DNA of 5,961 nt from Schwartzia sp. (in: firmicutes) (lineage in GTDB: Bacteria; Bacillota; Negativicutes; Selenomonadales; Selenomonadaceae): NCBI GenBank assembly GCA_017939945.1, contig JAGAZS010000274.1, forward strand, positions 1 to 5,961, given 5' to 3'. This document shows, piece by piece, positions 1 to 5,020 of this stretch. Positions within the stretch are counted from its first letter, which is position 1; each line of letters begins with the position of its first letter. Position numbers and translations under genes: made by a program. Under the pieces are notes generated by a model, which made no database searches, was not told where the DNA came from, and was given only the letters and a program-made list of their open reading frames with translations.

Positions 1-404
1 CGAGACGCAAAGGGGCGAACGGATTTTTCTGGGGCTGCACTGGCTATCCGGATTGTAAAACGACAGTGCCGGATAAAAAGGGGAAGCCGGATTTTGAGGC
101 GGCGAAGGCGAGAGCTGAGGTGACGACAAAAACGGCCACTTGCCCACAGTGCGGAAAGCAGCTCCGGATGATCCGGGGAAAGAACGGTACGTTTTGGGCG
201 TGCGAGGATCGCGAGCATTGCAACGCCATGTTCTCGGATTGCAATGGCGCACCGGCGATCTTCAAATGTCCGACTTGCGGAAAGGAGTATTTGCACCGCT
301 GGCCGAGCAAGCAAAAGAAGGGCGAATTTTACTGGTCGTGTGGAGATCGGAAATGCAGGATGTTCCTACCGGATAAGAATGGAAAGCCGGTACTTAAACA
401 ATAG
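1..404 (+). CDS. C-terminal zinc-ribbon tail of a type IA DNA topoisomerase-like protein (5' end outside window)
   Basis: The frame is open from the first base (first whole codon at 3) to a TAG at 402-404, giving about 133 residues of a longer protein. Three zinc-ribbon modules are visible. The first is cut by the window edge and keeps its second cysteine pair (codons at 36 and 54) in the FWGCTGYPDC context typical of topoisomerase zinc fingers. The second has CPQC...C....C at 141-221 and the third CPTC...C....C at 267-356. Each ribbon is followed by a similar linker (VPDKKGKPDF, FSDCNGAPAI, LPDKNGKPVL), so the tail arose by module duplication. In topoisomerases I and III such ribbons bind single-stranded DNA next to the cleavage domain. 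The catalytic part is not in view, so topoisomerase III (TopB) is only the likeliest parent; another DNA-processing protein with this tail remains possible. An intrinsic terminator lies about 70 bases downstream. Confidence 0.75.
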   Translation, partial: RRKGANGFFWGCTGYPDCKTTVPDKKGKPDFEAAKARAEVTTKTATCPQCGKQLRMIRGKNGTFWACEDREHCNAMFSDCNGAPAIFKCPTCGKEYLHRWPSKQKKGEFYWSCGDRKCRMFLPDKNGKPVLKQ

Positions 405-428
405 GAGGGGATTCTAATGGAACAATAG
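404..428 (+). other. Orphan ribosome site with a three-codon ORF (Met-Glu-Gln-stop)
   Basis: Immediately after the zinc-ribbon gene stops there is a GGAGGGG ribosome site (404-410). Six bases later an ATG (417-419) reads only Met-Glu-Gln before TAG (426-428). The 8-mer AACAATAG occurs at both 397-404 and 421-428, each copy ending in a stop in the same frame. A good ribosome site serving no gene suggests the start of a lost downstream gene, or a small local duplication of the 3' end. No function can be assigned. Confidence 0.35.
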
Positions 429-464
429 AATGAATGATGTATTGATATAAATCCCACTCTCTCC

Positions 465-510
465 GCCAGAATTATCAAGGCTTCTGAGCTTTTTGCTCGG
501 AAGCCTTTTT
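465..510 (+). repeat. 46-bp direct repeat, copy 1 (terminator-bearing, upstream of the ATPase gene)
   Basis: Bases 465-510 match 2121-2166 with only two differences (A468/G2124 and C498/T2154). The repeat contains the whole terminator hairpin plus 12 bases before it (GCCRGAATTATC). The two copies lie 1,656 bases apart and bracket the ATPase gene together with its promoter. Conservation outside the hairpin stem, including the T-rich loop, points to shared descent or recent exchange rather than convergence on any terminator. Confidence 0.85.
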
Positions 511-511
511 T
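477..511 (+). terminator. Intrinsic terminator after the zinc-ribbon gene
   Basis: AAGGCTTCTGAGC (477-489) pairs with GCTCGGAAGCCTT (495-507) as a 13-bp stem with one U-G wobble around a TTTTT loop. A run of six T (506-511) follows. It should end transcription coming from the zinc-ribbon gene and insulate the ATPase promoter downstream. Confidence 0.9.
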
Positions 512-631
512 GCATGGAGAAATCATTTTGGCTCCGGGTGCTTTTGAACGTTGATTCGACAATGCAGACCGTTCATGAACCAACGCAGGGGGATACGCCG
601 GAGATAATTCAGGACTGACCATGATAAGCAC
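512..631. other. Non-coding spacer between terminator and ATPase promoter
   Basis: No convincing gene is seen here. A perfect 10-bp palindrome GTTCATGAAC sits at 571-580. A 34-codon open frame at 514-618 starts two bases after the terminator T-run without a ribosome site, and resembles no family I recognise. The stretch may be remnant sequence from whatever followed the zinc-ribbon gene. Confidence 0.4.
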
Positions 632-660
632 TTTACTGTTTGACTATTGTAGCGTATAAT
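632..660 (+). promoter_or_regulatory. Sigma-70-type promoter of the ATPase gene
   Basis: A consensus -10 box TATAAT (655-660) lies 17 bp after a -35-like TTTACT (632-637, four of six consensus bases). Transcription would start near 667, inside the inverted repeat that follows, leaving a leader of about 50 bases. A closer TTGACT at 640-645 has a 9-bp spacing and cannot pair with this -10 box. Confidence 0.65.
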
Positions 661-698
661 TTAGTCGGATTTTTTTTACTAAAATCAATCCGACTAAA
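660..698 (+). promoter_or_regulatory. Perfect 12-bp inverted repeat at the ATPase transcription start (operator or leader hairpin)
   Basis: TTTAGTCGGATT (660-671) and AATCCGACTAAA (687-698) are exact reverse complements separated by 15 bases. The left arm begins on the last base of the -10 box and the right arm ends five bases before the ribosome site (AGAGGAG, 703-709). As DNA it is placed to act as a repressor operator over the start site. As RNA a start near 667 would remove about half the left arm, so the operator reading is favoured. A mobile-element end is a third possibility; no second copy is seen in the window. Confidence 0.65.
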
Positions 699-716
699 CT
701 TGAGAGGAGCTTTTGT

Positions 717-2102
717 ATGAAATTTATCGGTCGAGAGACGGAACTGAAAAAGCTTTGCTCTGCTTATCGGACAGACGACCAGGCTGCTGTCTTGATTTAC
801 GGGCGGCGGCGTGTTGGCAAGAGCGAACTTATAAAACATTCTCTTGAAAAAGTTTCGAGTCCATCCATTTACTATGAATGCAAGGAAACGAGCGAAAGAA
901 ACAATATTGATAGCCTTTCGGCTTTGATTTCGGAGAAGTATGATTATCCGAGTCTTGCCTTTCAGTCTATGGAGGAGGTTCTCGAATTCCTGTTCAAGCA
1001 GTCGACGAAGGCGGAGATGATTCTTGTTCTGGATGAATATCCTTATCTGCGGAGTATGGTCAAAGGGTTGGACAGTATTTTGCAGTCCCTTCTTGACCGT
1101 TATGAGGGGAGTTCGCACCTGAAGCTGATATTGTGCGGCTCTTTTATGGAAACCATGAAATCGATGCTGCTTGCGCATAATCCGTTATACGGGCGTATTT
1201 CCCTTGCAATTCACCTGAAACCGATGGATTATTACGAATCGGCAAAGTTTTATCCGTCGTTCTCTTCCGAAGATAAAGTTCGCCTTTATAGTGCGCTTGG
1301 GGGAATTCCTTACTATAATCGTCTGGTACAGCCGCAGGCATCCGTAAAGGAAAACCTGATGGAACTTATTCTCGCACCGGGGGCAAGGCTGGAAAATGAG
1401 ATTGCGCTGTATTTGCAGGCGGAGCTTTCCAAGATAGCGAACGCGAACGTGGTTTTTGAGACGTTGGCAAAAGGTTTCTCCCGGTTCAGCGACATCCTTT
1501 CCCAGTCCCATATCTCGAGCAGCCCGACACTTTCCGACATACTGAGAAAGTTGATTTATATGGAATTGGTGGTGAAGGAGGCGCCAATCAATGATGAAAA
1601 CAATAAAAAACGTGCGGGATATTATATTGATGACAACCTTTCACTTTTTTATTATCGGTATATTTTTCGTTATGCTTCGCAGAGACAAGTCATGGCTCCG
1701 GATCAGTTTTATAAGCGCTACGTTGGGCCGGATTTTGAAACCGCTTATGTACCGAAACGGTTTGAGCGCATTTGCCGTCAATATCTGATTCGCAGGAATC
1801 AAGCCGGGTTGCTGGAGGAACCGTTTGAGCGAATCGGGAAATATTATTATGATTTGCCTAAAGAACACAAAAACGGAGAATTTAATGTGGTCACGCAGGA
1901 CGCAAAAGGGTATGTTTTTTATGAAGCGAAGTTTCAAAAACAGCTGATGACTCAAAAAATGATAGACACTGAAATCTCGCAGGTTCAGGGCACCGGAATG
2001 AATTGCGCGCGATATGGATTTTTTGTCAGAGCAGGGGCGGAGGGACAGAGCCGGAATGACGTCAGGATTATTTCTTTGGAAGATATGTATGACGTGCAAT
2101 AG
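717..2102 (+). CDS. ATP-binding protein of the archaeal-type ATPase / DUF234 family
   Basis: The protein has 461 residues, normal for this family. It opens with the FIGRE(T)EL start typical of these ATPases. It then has a Walker A loop GRRRVGKS (residues 29-36), a Walker B strand MILVLDEYP (101-109), a sensor-like CGS (140-142) and the family's LYGR segment (157-160), a probable arginine finger. A helical, winged-helix-like region follows at about 240-290. The C-terminal region (about 340-450) is DUF234-like, related to restriction-type nuclease folds: GEFNVV (387-392) precedes FYEAKF (401-406), which carries the E-x-K part of such a site, but the usual preceding Asp is Asn390. The start is fixed by AGAGGAG seven bases upstream. 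It is cytosolic, with no signal or membrane segment. Cellular role is unknown; DNA-related or defence functions are suspected for relatives. The gene is monocistronic, A/T-richer than its neighbours and flanked by repeats, suggesting acquisition. Confidence 0.88.
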   Translation: MKFIGRETELKKLCSAYRTDDQAAVLIYGRRRVGKSELIKHSLEKVSSPSIYYECKETSERNNIDSLSALISEKYDYPSLAFQSMEEVLEFLFKQSTKAEMILVLDEYPYLRSMVKGLDSILQSLLDRYEGSSHLKLILCGSFMETMKSMLLAHNPLYGRISLAIHLKPMDYYESAKFYPSFSSEDKVRLYSALGGIPYYNRLVQPQASVKENLMELILAPGARLENEIALYLQAELSKIANANVVFETLAKGFSRFSDILSQSHISSSPTLSDILRKLIYMELVVKEAPINDENNKKRAGYYIDDNLSLFYYRYIFRYASQRQVMAPDQFYKRYVGPDFETAYVPKRFERICRQYLIRRNQAGLLEEPFERIGKYYYDLPKEHKNGEFNVVTQDAKGYVFYEAKFQKQLMTQKMIDTEISQVQGTGMNCARYGFFVRAGAEGQSRNDVRIISLEDMYDVQ

Positions 2103-2120
2103 GGGCGGCTTCTCCTTTCT

Positions 2121-2166
2121 GCCGGAATTATCAAGGCTTCTGAGCTTTTTGCTTGGAAGCCTTTTT
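2121..2166 (+). repeat. 46-bp direct repeat, copy 2 (terminator-bearing, downstream of the ATPase gene)
   Basis: This is the partner of the repeat at 465-510 and starts 18 bases after the ATPase stop codon. The difference inside the hairpin (C498 to T2154) only swaps a G-C pair for a G-U pair, so the stem is kept. Recombination between the two copies would remove the ATPase gene with its promoter and leave a single terminator behind. Confidence 0.85.
2133..2166 (+). terminator. Intrinsic terminator of the ATPase gene
   Basis: AAGGCTTCTGAGC (2133-2145) pairs with GCTTGGAAGCCTT (2151-2163) as a 13-bp stem with two wobble pairs and a TTTTT loop. A T-run (2162-2166) follows. It lies about 30 bases after the stop codon and separates the ATPase unit from the glucosidase gene. 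Confidence 0.9.
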
Positions 2167-2227
2167 GTTGCAGGAAAAGCGGCAAATGATATAGAATCAT
2201 ACAGACATACGCAAGGAGGTCGGTCAA

Positions 2228-3103
2228 ATGGTGTTGAAACGATTTATCGGGACACTCGCCGGGAAATGGTGCGCGGCGTTGTCCTGCGCCTGTGTCCTGT
2301 CGGCGGCGTCCGTCGCTTTGGCGGAAGATCGCGAACATACGCCGCTGAAGTGGTGGCAAACGACGTCTGTTTACCAGATTTATCCGAGGAGCTTCGCGGA
2401 TACCACGGGCGACGGGTTCGGGGATATTCCCGGGATTACCCGTCATTTGGATTACCTGCGGAGATTGGGCGCGGACAGGGAAAAGGCCGCGAAGGCAATG
2501 GCGACAATCCTGCTCACCCTGCGGGGGACGCCTTTCATTTATGAGGGGCAGGAGCTTGGCTTATCCAATGTGGCATGGCCGTCCATTGGCGACTACAACG
2601 ATATTTCTTCCCGCGGGCAGTATGAGATCGCCTTGAATGAAGGCTTCTTGCCCAAGGAAGCGATGAAGTTTGTGCATTTCTTCAGCCGAGACAACGCCCG
2701 CACGCCCATGCAATGGAACACCGGTGACAACGCGGGCTTCACCACGGGAAAGCCTTGGCTGCCCGTGCATGACGATTACGCGGTGCAAAACGGCGAAGTG
2801 GAAATGTGGGACGATAATTCCGTTTTTTCATGGTATCGGCGGCTTGTGGAGTTCCGGCGGAGCCATCCGGCGCTGCGGGCGGGCGGCTATCAGGAGCTTT
2901 TGCCTAATGACGAGCAGATTTTCGCCTTCGCCCGCACGGTGAGCAGCCATCAGCTGGTGACCGTCGTGAATTTTTCTTTGGAGCCGGCGAAGATTCCCGA
3001 AGAGATCATTGCCGGCAAAGAGTTGGTCATGGACAGCGAGAGGCCGGGGGAGACGTCAATCCTGCGCCCGTTGGAGGCGCGGATTTATCAGTCTGTCAGG
3101 TAA
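2228..3103 (+). CDS. Secreted GH13 alpha-glucosidase, internally deleted and lacking its catalytic core
   Basis: The 291-residue frame has a strong AAGGAGGT ribosome site (2213-2220) and a clear signal peptide: Lys/Arg near the start, a hydrophobic stretch at about 15-31 and a probable cleavage at VALA-ED (after residue 32). Residues 42-80 match the start of a GH13 barrel (WWQTTSVYQIYPRSF, then DTTGDGFGDIPGI). At GAD (81-83, bases 2468-2476) the sequence jumps to the end of the barrel: KAMATILLTLRGTPFIYEGQ (87-106), SRDNARTPMQWN (152-163) and a beta-sandwich domain from about 215. Family members are about 550-600 residues, so roughly 250-300 are absent, including the regions with the nucleophile Asp, acid/base Glu and transition-state Asp. 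The reading frame survives, but hydrolysis of alpha-glucosides is not expected. It is probably a pseudogene or, less likely, an assembly collapse. No U-tailed terminator directly follows. Confidence 0.85.
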   Translation: MVLKRFIGTLAGKWCAALSCACVLSAASVALAEDREHTPLKWWQTTSVYQIYPRSFADTTGDGFGDIPGITRHLDYLRRLGADREKAAKAMATILLTLRGTPFIYEGQELGLSNVAWPSIGDYNDISSRGQYEIALNEGFLPKEAMKFVHFFSRDNARTPMQWNTGDNAGFTTGKPWLPVHDDYAVQNGEVEMWDDNSVFSWYRRLVEFRRSHPALRAGGYQELLPNDEQIFAFARTVSSHQLVTVVNFSLEPAKIPEEIIAGKELVMDSERPGETSILRPLEARIYQSVR

Positions 3104-3132
3104 GGCACCATGCGAAAAATCGTTGGCGTAAT

Positions 3133-3152
3133 CATGTATACAGATATACATG
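3133..3152. promoter_or_regulatory. 20-bp palindrome upstream of the operon promoter (candidate regulator site)
   Basis: CATGTATA (3133-3140) and TATACATG (3145-3152) are exact reverse complements around CAGA. GGCG (3125-3128) and CGCC (3153-3156) can extend the pairing past a four-base bulge. There is no T-run, so it is a poor terminator. It sits 11 bp upstream of the -35 box. The embedded TGTATACA (3135-3142) is itself palindromic and resembles sites bound by some GntR-family regulators; that identification is a guess. Confidence 0.5.
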
Positions 3153-3163
3153 CGCCGATTGCG

Positions 3164-3192
3164 TAGACAACCTCATACCGTCATGTTATACT
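3164..3192 (+). promoter_or_regulatory. Extended -10 sigma-70 promoter of the glutamate-cyclase/pxp operon
   Basis: TAGACA (3164-3169, five of six -35 bases) is followed at 17-bp spacing by TATACT (3187-3192, five of six -10 bases). TG at 3184-3185, one base before the -10 box, gives an extended -10 element. Transcription should start near 3199, about 85 bases ahead of the first gene. Confidence 0.75.
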
Positions 3193-3214
3193 GCCATTTG
3201 GCAGAAAATGGCAG
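3191..3214 (+). promoter_or_regulatory. Inverted repeat overlapping -10 box and start site (candidate operator)
   Basis: CTGCCATTT (3191-3199) and AAATGGCAG (3206-3214) are exact reverse complements around GGCAGA. A nested alternative pairs CTGCCA (3191-3196) with TGGCAG (3199-3204), so one left half-site faces two right half-sites ten bases apart. The left arm overlaps the -10 box by two bases and would be largely absent from an RNA starting near 3199. A DNA operator for a repressor is therefore the better reading than an RNA hairpin. Confidence 0.55.
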
Positions 3215-3216
3215 TG

Positions 3217-3270
3217 AAGCCTTGCGGCATCGGTGCAAATTGGGCCGACGTCGCGGGGCTTTTTATTTTT
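3217..3270 (+). terminator. Intrinsic terminator in the operon leader (candidate attenuator)
   Basis: AAGCCTTGCGGC (3217-3228) pairs with GTCGCGGGGCTT (3250-3261), then after one A/C mismatch TCGGT (3230-3234) pairs with GCCGA (3244-3248), closing a nine-base loop. TTTTTATTTTT (3260-3270) follows directly and the ribosome site begins at 3271. Because the promoter lies upstream of this hairpin, transcripts must read through it to reach the operon, so it may be a regulated attenuator. It could instead simply end glucosidase transcription, or end a roughly 70-base small RNA. No known riboswitch class or T-box sequence is recognised. Confidence 0.7.
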
Positions 3271-3278
3271 GGAGGTGG
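3271..3278 (+). promoter_or_regulatory. Ribosome site that fixes the glutamate-cyclase start at 3284
   Basis: GGAGGTGG lies five bases before the ATG at 3284. This decides against the longer in-frame GTG start at 3233, which has no ribosome site and would place the terminator hairpin inside the gene. It also disfavours the out-of-frame ATG at 3280, which is too close and reaches a stop after five codons. Confidence 0.8.
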
Positions 3279-3283
3279 AATGT

Positions 3284-4138
3284 ATGGAGCATATTGAGGA
3301 CATTATTCTGCGGCACTCCCAACGCGGCATGACGAAGCTGCGTCCGCACATGGAGGCGGATTACTGCCGTCAGGCGGCGGAGGAAATCTGCTCGTGGAAG
3401 CGCGGCGTCGTTTTGCTGACGACGGGCTTTTATGTGGCGGGCTATCCGGAAACGGACGGGCCGACGGGTACGGCGGTGCTGGCGAGCGTGCTGCGGGATA
3501 TGGGATTCCGTCCGGTGATCGTCACCGAGCCGGAAAACGCGGAGCTTTTCCGGATTCGTGATTTCGAGGTCGCTACGGCAGAAGTCGGTGTGGATGTCGA
3601 CTTTTTCCGGCAGATGATTTTCGAGTATCACCCCGTGGGCATGATTTCGGTGGAGCGCTGCGGGCTGAACGCGGAGAACGATTACGCGAATATGCGCGGC
3701 ATTTCCATCAGCGAGCACAACGCGCCGACGGATATCCTGTTCCAGATCGCGCACGAGTACGACATCCGGACGGTGGGCGTCGGGGACGGCGGCAACGAGA
3801 TCGGCATGGGCAATGTCGCCGATATTATCAAGCAGGAGCTTTCGCTTGTTCCCTGCGTCGTGAAGGTCGATTATCTGGTCATCGCCAGCGTGTCGAACTG
3901 GGGCGCGTACGGTCTCGCCGCCTATCTTTCCATCATGGAAGGCAAGCACCTGATGCCAAACTACGCATGGGCTGCCGAATACATGAAGGAGACGGTGGAA
4001 ATCGGCAGCGTCGACGGCATTACCCATGAGCGAGTGACGCATGTGGACGGCTTCGAGGAGAGCGTGGAGCAGGAGATTATCGACGCCCTGGGGGCCAAAA
4101 TCGACGCGGAGCTGGCGGTCGCCGCCGCTGCAGTTTAA
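3284..4138 (+). CDS. DUF4392 (D-glutamate cyclase C-terminal-type) protein
   Basis: The 284-residue cytosolic protein has no signal or membrane segment. It matches the DUF4392 / glutamate cyclase family by TTGFYVAGYPETDGPTGTA (46-63 region), ISVERCGLNAENDYANMRG (121-139), GVGDGGNEIGMGNV (165-178) and VSNWGAYG (203-210). The glycine-rich stretches suggest a nucleotide- or anion-binding Rossmann-like core. In the mammalian mitochondrial D-glutamate cyclase this domain is the C-terminal half, joined to a DUF1445 domain; that enzyme turns D-glutamate into 5-oxo-D-proline. Here DUF4392 stands alone and no DUF1445 partner is in view, so catalysis by this protein by itself is unproven. It is the first gene of an operon with a D-amino-acid-type transaminase and PxpB/PxpC, which supports a role in D-glutamate or 5-oxoproline metabolism. 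The last ten residues are an Ala/Val-rich tail. Confidence 0.85.
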   Translation: MEHIEDIILRHSQRGMTKLRPHMEADYCRQAAEEICSWKRGVVLLTTGFYVAGYPETDGPTGTAVLASVLRDMGFRPVIVTEPENAELFRIRDFEVATAEVGVDVDFFRQMIFEYHPVGMISVERCGLNAENDYANMRGISISEHNAPTDILFQIAHEYDIRTVGVGDGGNEIGMGNVADIIKQELSLVPCVVKVDYLVIASVSNWGAYGLAAYLSIMEGKHLMPNYAWAAEYMKETVEIGSVDGITHERVTHVDGFEESVEQEIIDALGAKIDAELAVAAAAV

Positions 4139-4176
4139 CTTTATTTTCGATCTATTTTGAGGAGGAAAAAAACAGA

Positions 4177-5016
4177 ATGAAAACTCTTGGCTATTACAAC
4201 GGAAAGTACGATGAACTGGAAAATATGTCGATCCCGATGAACGACCGTTCCCACTGGTTCGGCGACGGCGTGTACGATGCGGGTCCCTCGCGCAATTACC
4301 ACATTTTCGCGATTGACGATCATATCGAGCGCTTCTTCAACAGCGCGTCGCTTTTGGACATCAACATGCCTGTGACGAAGCAGGAACTGAAGGACCTCTT
4401 GAACGACCTCGTCAAGAAAATGGACACGGGCAATCTGTTCGTTTATTATCAAGTCACGCGCGGCACGGGCATCCGCAATCACGTTTTCACCGAGGGGCCG
4501 GGCAATCTCTGGGTCATGCTGGTTCCGGCGGAGATCAACGACGGCTCGAAGCCGGTGCAGGTCATCACCGAACCGGATACGCGCTTCTTCCATTGCAATA
4601 TCAAGACGCTGAACCTGATCCCGTCGGTCATGGCGGCAGAGAAAGCCAAGAAAGCCGGCTGCCATGAGGCGATTCTCTATCGCCCGGGCGGACGCGTGAC
4701 CGAGTGCGCGCACAGCAACTGCCATATCATCAAGGACGGCAAGCTGTTCACGGCGCCGACGGACGAACTGATCCTGCCGGGCATCGCGCGCGCGCATCTG
4801 ATCAAGAAGTGCAAGGAGCTGGGCATCGCGGTCAGCGAGACGCCTTACTATCTGAACGATCTGATGAATGCTGAGGAAGTCCTGGTCACGAGCTCCAGCA
4901 ACCTCTGCGTCCGCGTGGACAAGATCGACGGCAAACCGGTAGGCGGCAAGCAGCCGGAGCTGTACGAGAAGATGCGCAAGGCGGTCCTCGACGAGTTCAT
5001 GGAAGCGACGAAATAA
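4177..5016 (+). CDS. dat: Class IV PLP aminotransferase, D-amino acid aminotransferase type
   Basis: The 279-residue length fits fold-type IV D-amino acid transaminases (about 280). Visible landmarks are DRSHWFGDGVYDAG (23-36) with active-site Tyr33, YQVTRGTGIRNHVF (91-104), NIKTLNL (141-147) with Lys143 as the probable PLP-binding lysine, and VTECAHSN (174-181) with Glu176, expected to contact the PLP ring nitrogen. Arg100 and His102 in RNH correspond to the Arg/His carboxylate trap that marks D-amino acid transaminases rather than branched-chain ones. The expected reaction is D-alanine + 2-oxoglutarate to pyruvate + D-glutamate, reversibly, with relaxed D-side-chain choice. A branched-chain aminotransferase or 4-amino-4-deoxychorismate lyase is less likely because of that pair. 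GAGGAGG (4159-4165) lies 11 bases before the ATG, a slightly long spacing. The gene follows the cyclase by 38 bases and has no promoter of its own that I can see. Confidence 0.85.
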   Translation: MKTLGYYNGKYDELENMSIPMNDRSHWFGDGVYDAGPSRNYHIFAIDDHIERFFNSASLLDINMPVTKQELKDLLNDLVKKMDTGNLFVYYQVTRGTGIRNHVFTEGPGNLWVMLVPAEINDGSKPVQVITEPDTRFFHCNIKTLNLIPSVMAAEKAKKAGCHEAILYRPGGRVTECAHSNCHIIKDGKLFTAPTDELILPGIARAHLIKKCKELGIAVSETPYYLNDLMNAEEVLVTSSSNLCVRVDKIDGKPVGGKQPELYEKMRKAVLDEFMEATK

Positions 5017-5020
5017 TAAC

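Noticed and set aside
514..618. 34-codon open frame between the first terminator and the ATPase promoter
   Set aside because: It starts two bases after the terminator T-run, has no ribosome site or promoter, and the peptide resembles no family I recognise.
640..660. TTGACT paired with TATAAT as the ATPase promoter
   Set aside because: The spacing is 9 bp, far too short; the 17-bp pair beginning at 632 is preferred.
2168..2195. Candidate promoter TTGCAG / TATAGA before the glucosidase gene
   Set aside because: The -35 matches only three of six bases at 16-bp spacing. A promoter must lie somewhere in 2167-2212 given the terminator upstream, but this one cannot be defended in detail.
3110..3166. 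18-codon ORF after the glucosidase stop
   Set aside because: It has no ribosome site, covers the palindrome and runs into the -35 box; most likely chance.
3199..3270. T-box or known riboswitch in the operon leader
   Set aside because: The leader is only about 70 bases and lacks the T-box antiterminator core or the conserved core of any riboswitch class I know.
3233..3283. Longer GTG start for the DUF4392 gene
   Set aside because: There is no ribosome site before 3233, and the extra 17 residues merely translate the terminator hairpin and the ribosome site used by the ATG at 3284.
3263..4042. Long open frame on the minus strand opposite the DUF4392 gene
   Set aside because: The + strand frame has clear family motifs; the antisense frame is a by-product of GC-rich codon use, rich in Arg/His/Val with no recognisable domain.
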